DNA of 64,000 nt from Verrucomicrobiales bacterium (GTDB taxonomy: Bacteria > Verrucomicrobiota > Verrucomicrobiia > Limisphaerales > CANJXF01): contig CANJXF010000001.1 in assembly GCA_947478865.1 (NCBI GenBank), forward strand, positions 62,001 to 126,000, given 5' to 3'. Below are positions 51,681-60,960 of this stretch, in pieces (position 1 is the stretch's first letter; each line of letters opens with the position of its first letter). Both the position numbers and the translations under genes were made by a program. The notes below the pieces were generated by a model. The model searched no databases. It saw nothing but the letters and a program-made list of their open reading frames with translations, and was not told where the DNA came from.

Positions 51681-53343
51681 TCGATATCTCCTCCCATCGA
51701 CCGTTTTCTTTGATCATTAAAATTCCCATGTCGCGCCAGAAGCGCAGACGCGCCACGGTGTGGCTGACCAGCGCCGTCGTGCGCTCGTTCTTGGAATTAA
51801 TCAAATCGTTTTGCGCATCGACGAGGTCACGCGCGGTGCCGCGGCCCAGTTCAGCGCGAAGCTGTTGCTCCTCGACGCGGCGCTCGGCCAATTGCACGCC
51901 GATTTCACTGATTTCAAAACTGCGCTTGGCTTGATCGAGATTGCGCCAGCCGTCATTGATCTGGAGTTTGATATTGTCGATGGCCAGTTCCAGCTCGCGC
52001 TGTGCGCGTTCGTTGGCGATCAGTGCCGCTCGATAGAAATTACGCTGGGCTTTTCGGTCGATGGGGAGATCGATATCCAGGCCGGCGTTCCAGGTGTAAC
52101 GATCAAAGTCCGACTTTGGAAAACGGCTGCCGCCTCGGCCGTTCACACTTGCCGCAGCGACGAGATCGACCTGCGCCTTCAAATTATTTGCGGCCACATC
52201 GATTTTCCGAGTCGCATCTTCGGCTTGGTCGCGTTCGTTGTAGAGATCAAGCCGACTTTCCATCGCCACTTTCGTCGCTTCATTGACGCTTACGGCTGGA
52301 TGCAAAATCTTCAATTGCTCCAGCTCCTGATCTTCGAGAACGATCGCCGCATCGGTGGAAAGCCCGAGTTGAATTTTGTATTGGTCCAAGCTCTGCCGAT
52401 AAACGCGAACGGCATTGATCCATCGACTTTCCGTCTGCAATTCGGCCTGTTTGATTTGATCGAGTGCCGCTTGAGGACGAAGCCCCTCTTCAGTGAAAGC
52501 CCGCTCCCGTTCTACATTCAGTTTGAAGTTTTGAAAGCCGCGCCAGTTGTTGCGGACGGCGTCGCGGTTTTGCAAAACGCCGTAATAGGCGGAAGCAATT
52601 TCCACCGAGAATTCTTTGCGATAGCGGGTGAAGTCGCGCAGGCCGTAAAGCAAATCACGCTCTGCCTGGGTCAAATTTTCGGAGGCGATTTTATATCCGG
52701 CGCCCCGCAACAGCGGCTGCGTGAGAGAACCGACGAGCAGGGAGGAGGAGGTTGCCCGGGGATCGCCCAGAATGTAGCGCGTAAAATCCGTGGAGAAATC
52801 CGCCGCGAGCCGCCCGCCGATGCGAAGAAGTTGATCCACACCCGCTGAGCCATTGGCTGTCACAAATCGGGCCTCGGTCACGGAATCAACGCCCTCCTGC
52901 GTGACGCGCGCATTGGCCACCCGCGCGCCACCGTTGATTGAGAAAATGGGCGCGTAGTTATGCCGGGCCAGGGTCAATTGCAACGCTTCGAGGTAAAGCA
53001 ATTCCTTGCGGTTCTGGTAGGCGCGACTGTGTTTAACAGCCAGATCAAGCGCGTTCTCCAACGAGATGACGCGAGCCCCTTTTTCCTTGTCGCCTTCCGG
53101 CCCGAAAAAATCCTCCATCTTGGTCGCAATTGGAAATTTTTCAAAACTTACCTTTTCCGAGGCCTCAATTGAAAAGTTGGTGTCCATGTTCGGCACCGCC
53201 GGCGTTTTCTGCGCGATCACCGCGGCGGCCTCCTTGTCCGCCGAATTGCGATAATGTTTGGTGGAACAAGAAGACAGGATAAGCCCGGAGCAGAACAGGT
53301 ATGCCCACCTGGAGAAAATAATTTTTGTCGCCTTAAGGTTCAA
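51664..53343 (-). CDS. TolC-family outer membrane efflux lipoprotein
   Basis: The product has 559 residues from a TTG start. The N-terminus ends in LILSSC, a lipoprotein signal with the lipobox Cys at about 26. The body repeats the TolC alpha-helical hairpins: ALDLAVKHSRAYQNRKELLY, RFTEEGLRPQ-like turns (ERAFTEEGLRPQAALDQIKQ), and RAQRELELAIDNIKLQINDG followed by WRNLDQAKRSFEIS. It forms the outer-membrane duct of the tripartite exporter with MacA and MacB behind it. The order tolC-macA-ATPase-permease is a full efflux operon. The exported substrate is unknown. Confidence 0.9.
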   Translation of the reverse strand: MNLKATKIIFSRWAYLFCSGLILSSCSTKHYRNSADKEAAAVIAQKTPAVPNMDTNFSIEASEKVSFEKFPIATKMEDFFGPEGDKEKGARVISLENALDLAVKHSRAYQNRKELLYLEALQLTLARHNYAPIFSINGGARVANARVTQEGVDSVTEARFVTANGSAGVDQLLRIGGRLAADFSTDFTRYILGDPRATSSSLLVGSLTQPLLRGAGYKIASENLTQAERDLLYGLRDFTRYRKEFSVEIASAYYGVLQNRDAVRNNWRGFQNFKLNVERERAFTEEGLRPQAALDQIKQAELQTESRWINAVRVYRQSLDQYKIQLGLSTDAAIVLEDQELEQLKILHPAVSVNEATKVAMESRLDLYNERDQAEDATRKIDVAANNLKAQVDLVAAASVNGRGGSRFPKSDFDRYTWNAGLDIDLPIDRKAQRNFYRAALIANERAQRELELAIDNIKLQINDGWRNLDQAKRSFEISEIGVQLAERRVEEQQLRAELGRGTARDLVDAQNDLINSKNERTTALVSHTVARLRFWRDMGILMIKENGRWEEISNAGKN

Positions 53344-53562
53344 CTTTTTGGTTGTTGTTTAGTAGAACGACGATGCGGTCAAAGGTAAATTCAATCGAGC
53401 CTCATTTTAGTTTTTATCATGGATCCTGGTTAAACTCCGCAGAGCGCGAATGGTTTCCGTCTGGTGAATTAAACGGAGGTGTAGCCTGGCCAGCCGTTGG
53501 AAAATTAAAAAATGATGACCAACGCAGTCGCCCGGTGGCGCGCCCAATCGGCGTCAACGACT

Positions 53563-54957
53563 TTAGCCGGTTTTTTGTTTTATCGGCGTTCCAGGTTGCG
53601 GATAGTTTTTTGCCGCGTCATCCAGGACCAGAACCCAGTCCTCGGCCTCAGAATTCGTGGGAGGAGCAAACTCCATCCGGCTTGGCTTCTCAAATTCTCC
53701 CAGCGGCCGGACAGAACCATCGCGAGGGTTGAACCACCAACCGCGCAGGGTTTTACCAAGGATGCGCTCCGTCTTAAGCGTGATTCTGGAATAGTGCGGA
53801 AAATAAGCCAGCAGGTAAGTTGCGTCATTCCGGCCAACGCTGCCATCGCGCGTGACCTGGACGTAGGCCAACTTCGATTGCAGCCCTGAATAAATTGAGG
53901 TTTGGTCAGGAATCCTGGATAAAAATGGCCGGCTAAACAAAAGCGCTTTGAGATAGCCCAACTGGTCAACGCCCGGCAGATCCATCGTTTCCTGCCAGGG
54001 CTGATGAACGTCCCACAATGGCTGCCTAGGCGGCGCATACATCTGCCAGATGGAATGCGTTCCGTAGGTATGCCCATGAGCGCCCGCGAACAAGGCCCAG
54101 TAAGCGCGCAACCTCACCTGCAGGGCGCCGTTCGGCCGGGTCGCGGGCATGTCATCGGGCGGATATTCGTAGGCCGGTTCGCCATCCATGCAAGGCTTGG
54201 CGGGCTGGAGATTATAATCCGATAGAATGTGAGAATAATTAACGCTGGTCGGCGTGTGACCGGACTGGATCATGTTAAAGTCCAGCCAGTCGGAATAATG
54301 AAACATGACCGCAGAATGACCACCGCCCGAAGGATGAAAGGTCATCAGGTGGCGCCCGCGATCGCCCGCTTTCAATCCATGGGCTAACGCCGTCCAGATG
54401 GGTGCCGTTACTTCTGACGGACGGTCGCCGCCGAGAATCCAGATAATCGGCTGATCTGCATATCGTCGGCCAAGGAACCGGCCGTAAGCAGGCGCGTTCT
54501 GTTCGTTGATAAAATAGTTTCCATGCATTCCGACTTTATCACCCCAGCTCGGCAACATCCCGATGTATAAACCTAGTGAACCCGCTTTCTTCACGATGTA
54601 ATCAACGTGTTTAAAGTAGGCTTCGTTCGGCTTGCTCGTGTCCATGTTCACGAAGGGCAGCGCTCCGTAGGCATTGGGCGTTTTCAATCCATCCAGTTCG
54701 GCCAAAACGACGGCTTGAATTACGGTAAATCCTTTTCGTGCGCGATTTTCCAGATAAAGATCCGCCTCTCCGCGATTCAACCGATGAAACAACTCCCATG
54801 CGGTATCGCCCAGATAGAAAAAGGGCCGCCCGTCGGAGTAGACCAGATATCGCCCATTCGAACTCACCTTCAGGCGTGAATCTTTGGCGGCACCGACCGA
54901 ATTCAACGCGCCACCAAGGAAACAAAGTGAAACGCAAAGCAGAATTAATTTCCTCAT
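53563..54957 (-). CDS. Exported DUF4038 glycoside hydrolase-like protein
   Basis: ATG 54957 gives 464 residues with a signal peptide (LILLCVSLCFLGGALNSVGA). The TIM-barrel signature of DUF4038, found in apiosidase-like GH140 enzymes, is seen as SDGRPFFYLGDTAWELFHRL, YLENRARKGFTVIQAVVL, FLGRRYADQPIIWILGGDRP and CMDGEPAYEYPP (likely acid residues in the last two). A C-terminal beta-sandwich (about 375-464), called a putative collagen-binding domain in databases, follows (TLRGWWFNPRDGSVRPLGEF). It probably cleaves plant-type pectic glycans outside the cell. It stands alone. Confidence 0.85.
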   Translation of the reverse strand: MRKLILLCVSLCFLGGALNSVGAAKDSRLKVSSNGRYLVYSDGRPFFYLGDTAWELFHRLNRGEADLYLENRARKGFTVIQAVVLAELDGLKTPNAYGALPFVNMDTSKPNEAYFKHVDYIVKKAGSLGLYIGMLPSWGDKVGMHGNYFINEQNAPAYGRFLGRRYADQPIIWILGGDRPSEVTAPIWTALAHGLKAGDRGRHLMTFHPSGGGHSAVMFHYSDWLDFNMIQSGHTPTSVNYSHILSDYNLQPAKPCMDGEPAYEYPPDDMPATRPNGALQVRLRAYWALFAGAHGHTYGTHSIWQMYAPPRQPLWDVHQPWQETMDLPGVDQLGYLKALLFSRPFLSRIPDQTSIYSGLQSKLAYVQVTRDGSVGRNDATYLLAYFPHYSRITLKTERILGKTLRGWWFNPRDGSVRPLGEFEKPSRMEFAPPTNSEAEDWVLVLDDAAKNYPQPGTPIKQKTG

Positions 54958-55156
54958 CGAAAACGAATTAGCCGGTATCAATTGAGTGATTTTGGTAAAA
55001 CAATTCCTAATGAGGAAGGATAGGTTGATCATGAAATACTTTACGGAAAAGGGCTTTCGATAAGCAAATTGCCTAAGCCCACCGATGAAAACCTAGCAGT
55101 ATACAATCAATTACTTGGACAATTTTTTGGCCGGCTATTACTGGGGGGGCAAGAAA

Positions 55157-57025
55157 TTAAGATGAGGGCGGCGCTGCCATCTTCTGCTCGATCATTTCCA
55201 GGTACGATTCAGCGATGGAGTTGGCTCGCAGATGATTGGACCGTTCAAATTCTTTTTTTGCACCAGCATAGTCACCTACCTGCAAAAGATGCCAACCGAC
55301 GTGCGCAGCGGTGAAGTAGCCATTGGGATCAAGGTCATAGGCGCGCTTAAAATAGGGTGCGCCCTGCTCGGTTTTTCCAAGCCAATCCAGGCACATCCCG
55401 TAGCGCAAAAGGGCGTAGGGATTGTATGGGTTTAAATCAATGCTGCGCTGGAACCAGGACATCGCATCCTGCGCCCATTTTTCGTATCCCGCCAAGCCAA
55501 CCCAGCTGCGGGCGCGGTAAATTTCTCCAATGGAGTAGGCGACTGCAAAATTCTTCGGCTCAATGGAAAACGCTTGTTGAAGCATCGCTAATTTGCCGGG
55601 GGATGCTGCGGCTTCTTTTCTGGCGCGGGCGAGCCAGATTTCTTCGCGGGTTTGTTGAATGGCTTGCTGGCCGAGGTAAAACATTCCTGCAGAACCAATT
55701 AACGTAAGCACAATTTTTGTGGTGACACGGGCGCTGGCCCAGAACGTTTCCGTGGCGAATCGAAGGTAGGTGCTAACCAGCGCAACCAAGGTCAGCGCAG
55801 TAATCGCATTCGCCGGAATGTGCATGTTGAAGTCCACGACGGAATGAAAAACCAGCGCCAGCACGCCGAGCGAGCCACCGAGAACAAAGGCGGCTTTGTT
55901 GCTTTTTTTCGTGCCGAAATCGTTGGCACTGCGTTGCACAAACCGCCACGTCTTGATCGCGCATACGCCAAAGGTCCCGAGAAAAGCGGTGATCAATCCA
56001 AGACCGATCACGCCCCAATCGGCGAGGGTATTCAGGTAATCGTTGTGGGCATATTGCGGCCTGTCCTGCAGATCGGGGTCACGATATTTTCTAAAGCGAT
56101 AGTCATAGTGGCCCGGACCAGATCCCAGCCAAATGTTCTCCTTCCAAATTTGAATTGCTGAATTCCAGTAGCGAAATCGGTCATCATTTTCCGCTTGGGA
56201 TGTCGTCGTGAGAATCTGCTTGAAACGCTGTTGTGACAGTCGCGCATTTGCGACCACCCCAATGCCCGCCGTGAGAAGCAAGGCGAGGGCGACGATCGAG
56301 CGGAGGCGGAAATCACGTTGAAAGATGAGCACGGAAAAAAACACGACCAACATGAGAGCGGAAGCGATCCATCCTCCTCGAGAAAGGCTCATGCCGAGGC
56401 CAATCACGATGGTCACGGAAGCGTAAACGAGCATAACTTTGACCGCGTGGCTGAAGCGGCCAATCAAGGTATAAGCCAGCCCAAGCGGCAAAATCAATTC
56501 GACGAACCCCGCGAAGTTGTTTGGGTTGATGAAGGTGCCACTTCCTCGGTAGACGTAGCCTTCCGGCTTGATCGTGGTCCAGATTCTCTCCGTGTGCGTG
56601 ATGAATTGATAAATCGCCCAAACCGATTGCGCAAAGGCGACCGTGATGAGCGTCAGCGCGATTATTTGAATCGATTCCTGCCGATTTAAATTATTGAGAA
56701 TCGATAAAAACAAAAACGCGTAAACAATGATTTTGATCAGTTCGAAACGAGCAACGTATTCAATGGGCGCGAGCCGATATCGGACGATGGCATAGATGAC
56801 AAAGGCGAGGATCGCCCAAGAAATCGGCGGCCAAAAAAGCACGGGACGCGTCGAGACCCACAGCCGCATGATCCAGAGCAGGACCACGAGCATGGCCAGA
56901 CATTGGACCGCGACAAACCCCAACGTTTGCACTGCACCAAAGGCGAGCGGTCCGAAGACCAAAATCGCGAGAACAAGGCCGAGAATGCCTCGCTCGCACC
57001 AGCGGTCTAGTCGTTCGCGATCCAT
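55157..57025 (-). CDS. O-antigen ligase/polymerase-like membrane protein with TPR tail
   Basis: The product has 622 residues. Ten or more membrane helices occupy about 15-410 (LGLVLAILVFGPLAFGAVQT and others). The Wzy_C ligase signature is RGSGTFINPNNFAGFVELIL, with ENIWLGSGPGHYDYRFRKYR and the following YAHNDYLNTLADWGVIGLGL as the large periplasmic loop. Three or so TPR repeats end the protein (WFQRSIDLNPYNPYALLRYG, YFKRAYDLDPNGYFTAAHVG). It joins or polymerises glycan on undecaprenyl or lipid A in the inner membrane. TPR-fused versions occur in PVC and Acidobacteria. No glycan cluster is adjacent. Confidence 0.85.
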   Translation of the reverse strand: MDRERLDRWCERGILGLVLAILVFGPLAFGAVQTLGFVAVQCLAMLVVLLWIMRLWVSTRPVLFWPPISWAILAFVIYAIVRYRLAPIEYVARFELIKIIVYAFLFLSILNNLNRQESIQIIALTLITVAFAQSVWAIYQFITHTERIWTTIKPEGYVYRGSGTFINPNNFAGFVELILPLGLAYTLIGRFSHAVKVMLVYASVTIVIGLGMSLSRGGWIASALMLVVFFSVLIFQRDFRLRSIVALALLLTAGIGVVANARLSQQRFKQILTTTSQAENDDRFRYWNSAIQIWKENIWLGSGPGHYDYRFRKYRDPDLQDRPQYAHNDYLNTLADWGVIGLGLITAFLGTFGVCAIKTWRFVQRSANDFGTKKSNKAAFVLGGSLGVLALVFHSVVDFNMHIPANAITALTLVALVSTYLRFATETFWASARVTTKIVLTLIGSAGMFYLGQQAIQQTREEIWLARARKEAAASPGKLAMLQQAFSIEPKNFAVAYSIGEIYRARSWVGLAGYEKWAQDAMSWFQRSIDLNPYNPYALLRYGMCLDWLGKTEQGAPYFKRAYDLDPNGYFTAAHVGWHLLQVGDYAGAKKEFERSNHLRANSIAESYLEMIEQKMAAPPSS

Positions 57026-57057
57026 TTTATTACTTGAAAACTTTGAGACTCATTCAA

Positions 57058-57098
57058 AATAAAAAAGCGCAAAAGATGTTTGGTTTCTTTTGCGCCTT
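57058..57098 (-). terminator. Rho-independent terminator of leuC
   Basis: On the minus strand GCGCAAAAGA and TCTTTTGCGC form a perfect 10-base stem around a 9-base loop, followed by TTTTTTATTTT, about 27 bases after the leuC stop. Confidence 0.88.
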
Positions 57099-57124
57099 TG
57101 TTCCCAAATTCAGTTCGGTTCCGA

Positions 57125-58495
57125 TCAACTCAGGTATTCCCGAGGGTCAGTGATTTTTCCGGTGAGCGCGCTCGCCGCCACCGTGCTGGGGGATGCCAGG
57201 AAAACCTGGGATTCCTTGTGACCCATCCGGCCGGGAAAATTCCGGTTGGTCGCACTGATGCATTTCATCGGAGAATTCATGCGGCCAAAAGTATCAACGG
57301 GCCCGCCGAGACATGCTGCGCACCCGGCGTTTTCAGTCATTTGCACACCGGCATCGACTAGAATTTGCCAGATCGTTTTGTCGCCCCACCGCGCGGTTTG
57401 CAGGTCGCGAACGATTTCCGGCGTCGCGGGAACGCCGAAGGTATCGATGACCACCTTTTTACCGCGAAGCACGCGAGCGAATTCCAGGAAGTCGCTGGTC
57501 TTGCCACCGGTGCAGGAACCGACGTAAGCGCGATCCAATTTGACGTTGGAAAGTTCCTTCGCCGTTTTGCGTTGGCCGGGGTCCGGATGGCAGGCAACGG
57601 TTGGTTCCAGCTTTGAAAGATCGACCACTTTTTCGTAAACAAATTTCTCGTCGGAATCGCGTTCGACCGGCTCGTAGCTGGCTTTGGTTCCATTCAACTT
57701 GCAGCGGTAATCAACGAACGCTCGGGTTTGATCGTCAAACTCGAAAATGCCGTTCTTTCCACCCGCTTCGATCGCCATGTTCGCGATCGTCATGCGGTCG
57801 TCCATCGAAAGATGCGGAATGGCGGAGCCATCGAATTGCATGGCGCGATAGGTGGCGCCGTCGAAACCGATTTCGCCGATGCAATGCAAAATAATATCCT
57901 TGGCCATGACGCCGGGCTGCAGTTTTCCCTCGAGGCGAAAGTGCATCGTTTCAGGAACTTTGATGAGCAATTTCCCTGTACCCATGACGAAGCCTGCGTC
58001 GGTGTTGCCGATGCCGGTGGCGAATTCATTAAAGGCGCCAGCCATGCAAGTGTGCGAATCGGTGCCGAACAGAATTTCGCCGGGGCGGGTGTGGCCTTTC
58101 TGCGGCAGCGCGGTGTGACAAACGCCAGCGTAGTTGGAACCGTATTGTTTGTTGAGCAAACCTTTTGCAGCATCGAAAACCCAATGACCGTTCGGGTCAT
58201 CAATCACATCGTAGAAATAAGGCAGCCCCTGCTCTTTCACGAAGTCGCGGAGAATATCAACGTTGCGATTGGATTTGGAATCGGCCGTAAAAATGTAGTG
58301 ATCGGGAATAATGACGACTTTGTTCTTGTCCCAAACCTTGGCGGTTTTGCCGAATTCACGTTTAAACACGCCGATGGTTCCCGGCCCGCAAACGTCGTGA
58401 GTCATGAGCACGTCGGCGTTGACCCAAATGTTATCTCCGGCTTGCACACGAGGTTTGCCCGCAGCACGCGCTAATATTTTCTCGGTCAGTGTCAT
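57125..58495 (-). CDS. leuC: 3-isopropylmalate dehydratase large subunit (aconitase family)
   Basis: The product has 456 residues. It starts MTLTEKILARAAGKPRVQAG as in LeuC/HacA proteins. The [4Fe-4S] ligands are the Cys in AYVGSCTGGKTSDFLEFARV and the pair in MTENAGCAACLGGP. GEILFGTDSHTCMAGAFNEF holds the substrate-site residues. It isomerises 2-isopropylmalate in leucine synthesis; the related HacA subgroup acts on homocitrate or citraconate, and the two are hard to separate by eye. The small subunit gene leuD is not adjacent, though often it follows leuC. Confidence 0.9.
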   Translation of the reverse strand: MTLTEKILARAAGKPRVQAGDNIWVNADVLMTHDVCGPGTIGVFKREFGKTAKVWDKNKVVIIPDHYIFTADSKSNRNVDILRDFVKEQGLPYFYDVIDDPNGHWVFDAAKGLLNKQYGSNYAGVCHTALPQKGHTRPGEILFGTDSHTCMAGAFNEFATGIGNTDAGFVMGTGKLLIKVPETMHFRLEGKLQPGVMAKDIILHCIGEIGFDGATYRAMQFDGSAIPHLSMDDRMTIANMAIEAGGKNGIFEFDDQTRAFVDYRCKLNGTKASYEPVERDSDEKFVYEKVVDLSKLEPTVACHPDPGQRKTAKELSNVKLDRAYVGSCTGGKTSDFLEFARVLRGKKVVIDTFGVPATPEIVRDLQTARWGDKTIWQILVDAGVQMTENAGCAACLGGPVDTFGRMNSPMKCISATNRNFPGRMGHKESQVFLASPSTVAASALTGKITDPREYLS

Positions 58496-58650
58496 AATGC
58501 GGCGGCCAACTTAACTGAGGCTCAGCGCGGCTGCAATCGAGAATAGTCTCAAAACATTGCGTCGAACATTTTGCAACCAATCGGGTCGAAGTGCTATGAA
58601 GTTCGCGTTGACGATTTAGCGCGCATCAACGATAAGTTGTGTCCCAAACA

Positions 58651-59694
58651 ATGTTTATCCACCGTTCTTCAGTTCTAAAATTGTTTACGCCGTTGAGGGT
58701 TGCGGCGTTCTGGATGATTTCCGTGGGGCTTTCTACGGTTCTAGCGGAGCCGATTCAGTTTTCTAACGAGCAAAAGCCGTCGCCAGGTGCGGCTGCAAAG
58801 AAAGAAGCGGTAGCAACTGAAGAAAAAGTTCCTACGTCGAAATTTTTTCGCCCCTATCGCCCGGCGGACACCGTTTCCGGTTCGGTCGAATCCCCATTCT
58901 CAACGCCGGTTGTCCAACCGCAGTCAAGCGCGCCTCCATCCAGAACTTCGAGGCAAGCGGATGATCTCCTGGATCGTCGGCGCAACTGGATTTTTGCCGA
59001 GCCAGGTGACGGAGGCAAGAAACAGACGGCCGATGAAGCGTTGGGCATCGACGATTTCGCGACGGGCAGCAAAAAATCGCAAGGCGTAATTGGGCGGTTT
59101 TTGGAAAGCAAAAAACAGATTGATCCGAAGGCTAATGGATTAGACCGCAATCGTCCTGGGGCATTGAAGGAATTGGGTTTCCATACGGAGGTCGGCTTTG
59201 ATGATGACCAGAGGTTTCAAAAAGAAGAAATCAAGGAAACCAAAGCGAGTGCCGGTCCTCAACAGAGCTTGCGCGTCCCGGGGTTGAGCGGGGTCGGTGC
59301 TGAACAGTCAAGACTGGCGGAAATCTGGATGGAGCAACACGGTCCGGAAGCCAAACGAATTCGCGAGGAGAAACAAATGCGCATGAACGAATTTGAAAGT
59401 TTGTTTGGCCCCACTGGCCAAACCGCACCCGGCGTGAATTCATTGAGCGATGTTGGAGCGCAACAAGCGATTTCACCACTGTCGCCCAGCTCGGGATTAA
59501 ATACTTTGCCCCCCGTCTCACAAATTCCGGAGCCATCCAGAAGCGCGCGGGCTTTGTCCGTATCGAGTGGCCCTACGCTGCCCGACGTGAATGCTCGTGT
59601 GTTCGGCCCATCTTCGGTGGGAACTCCTCTTCCTCAACCACAGAGGGTTCAGTCGCAACCGGCCATCCTGCCGTTTCCGAAACGCCGGTTTTAA
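58651..59694 (+). CDS. Exported low-complexity protein of unknown function
   Basis: ATG 58651 (347 residues) is preferred to the in-frame GTG 58639. A hydrophobic signal segment (RVAAFWMISVGLSTVLAEPI) is followed by a mostly disordered Ser/Pro/Gln/Lys-rich chain. Short ordered patches are DDLLDRRRNWIFAEPGDGGK, LGIDDFATGSKKS and RLAEIWMEQHGPEAKRIREE. The pattern NWIFAEP appears in short exported proteins of Verrucomicrobia, but I cannot name a family. Its stop is 2 bases from that of the convergent moeA. Function unknown. Confidence 0.7.
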   Translation: MFIHRSSVLKLFTPLRVAAFWMISVGLSTVLAEPIQFSNEQKPSPGAAAKKEAVATEEKVPTSKFFRPYRPADTVSGSVESPFSTPVVQPQSSAPPSRTSRQADDLLDRRRNWIFAEPGDGGKKQTADEALGIDDFATGSKKSQGVIGRFLESKKQIDPKANGLDRNRPGALKELGFHTEVGFDDDQRFQKEEIKETKASAGPQQSLRVPGLSGVGAEQSRLAEIWMEQHGPEAKRIREEKQMRMNEFESLFGPTGQTAPGVNSLSDVGAQQAISPLSPSSGLNTLPPVSQIPEPSRSARALSVSSGPTLPDVNARVFGPSSVGTPLPQPQRVQSQPAILPFPKRRF

Positions 59695-59696
59695 AA

Positions 59697-60899
59697 TCAA
59701 TCAAGCGGCTGGACCAAAACCGTTGTCCCCATAGCCAGAGTGGTTTGCGGGGCGACTTCCACCAAACCGTCAGCCTTAGCGAGCGAGCTTAAAATGTGGG
59801 ATGCCTGAATCCCCGCGGAAGAGACGTTTCCATTTTCATCCACTGACACGCGGACGAAATGGCGTCGCGAACCCGGATTGGCAAATGTTTCGGCAAGAAC
59901 TCCGGGATAACGGCGGGGCGCAGGGTTGGCGGCTCCTTGAATTCGAAGCAATGCGGGGGCAACGAGCAGAACAAATGTAACGAGGGCTGAGACAGGATTT
60001 CCCGGCAAACCAAACAGAAATTTTTCACCAAGTCTGCCGAACACAAATGGCTTTCCCGGTTTTATTGAAATTTTCCAGAATTCCAGTTTGCCACCCAAAT
60101 CTTCGAAAGCAGCTTTAACGAAATCCAGTTCTCCCACGGAAACGCCGCCGGTAGTGACGACGACGTCGCATTCGGCGAACGCTTTTTGCAATGCAGCCTT
60201 GGTCAGGGCAAGATCGTCGGGGACGAGCGGAAAAACTCTCGGGACAGCTCCGCTGCGTTTGGCCAGGGCGGCGAGGCCAATCCGGTTGCTTTCAAAAATT
60301 TCGCCACCGGAAATAGCGTCGCCGGCTTCACGCAATTCGCTGCCTGTAGCGAGAAGAGCGACAACCGGTTGTCGGCTGACGCGCACGCTTCTTTTTCCGG
60401 TAGCACCGAACAAACTGAGATGAGCCGGGCTCAATCGAACGCCGGGTTCAGCGAGGGCACTGCCGACTTTTACGTCTTCACCGCGAAATCGAATATTTTC
60501 CCAAGGCTTTGCCGAGCAGGAAATAAAAACGCGATCGGAGGCAGATTCGCGCTGAGTGTCTTCCTGCATCACAACGGCATCAGCGCCATCCGGCAGGGGA
60601 GAACCGGTAAAAATACGAACGCACTCGCGTCGATTAACTTTAAAGGCAGAAGATTCACCGGCAGGAATCTTCCCGACGAGCCGCAATGAGATAAGATTGT
60701 CCTGCGTGGCGGATTCTAAATCTTGGGCCTGAAGCGCGTAACCATCCACGGCGGAATTATCGAACGGCGGAAGATCGATTTCGGAAACAACCTTCTCGGA
60801 AAGGACGCGCCCATCCGCTTCGCTCAGAAGAATGGATTCGCTCCCGAGGGCTGTGGTTACTTCCAAAATCCGCCGCTGCGCTTCTTCCAATTCGAGCAT
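59697..60899 (-). CDS. moeA: Molybdopterin molybdotransferase MoeA
   Basis: The product has 400 residues. Family marks are LPPFDNSAVDGYALQAQDLE, IFTGSPLPDGADAVVMQEDT and ATGSELREAGDAISGGEIFE. DVVVTTGGVSVGELDFVKAA and FLFGLPGNPVSALVTFVLLV surround the MPT-binding site, and a C-terminal beta domain follows. It inserts molybdate into adenylated molybdopterin to form the molybdenum cofactor. Other mo- genes and molybdoenzymes are not in the window. It lies 61 bases behind the PilB fragment gene on the same strand. Confidence 0.95.
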   Translation of the reverse strand: MLELEEAQRRILEVTTALGSESILLSEADGRVLSEKVVSEIDLPPFDNSAVDGYALQAQDLESATQDNLISLRLVGKIPAGESSAFKVNRRECVRIFTGSPLPDGADAVVMQEDTQRESASDRVFISCSAKPWENIRFRGEDVKVGSALAEPGVRLSPAHLSLFGATGKRSVRVSRQPVVALLATGSELREAGDAISGGEIFESNRIGLAALAKRSGAVPRVFPLVPDDLALTKAALQKAFAECDVVVTTGGVSVGELDFVKAAFEDLGGKLEFWKISIKPGKPFVFGRLGEKFLFGLPGNPVSALVTFVLLVAPALLRIQGAANPAPRRYPGVLAETFANPGSRRHFVRVSVDENGNVSSAGIQASHILSSLAKADGLVEVAPQTTLAMGTTVLVQPLD

Positions 60900-60960
60900 A
60901 AAAACAAATTTCGAGCGCCGAATTTCGATTGTCGAGCGTTGAATGAAACAGCGGGGAAAC

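Noticed and set aside
51760-52848. A 362-codon plus-strand open frame
   Set aside because: Antisense to the TolC-family helical hairpins.
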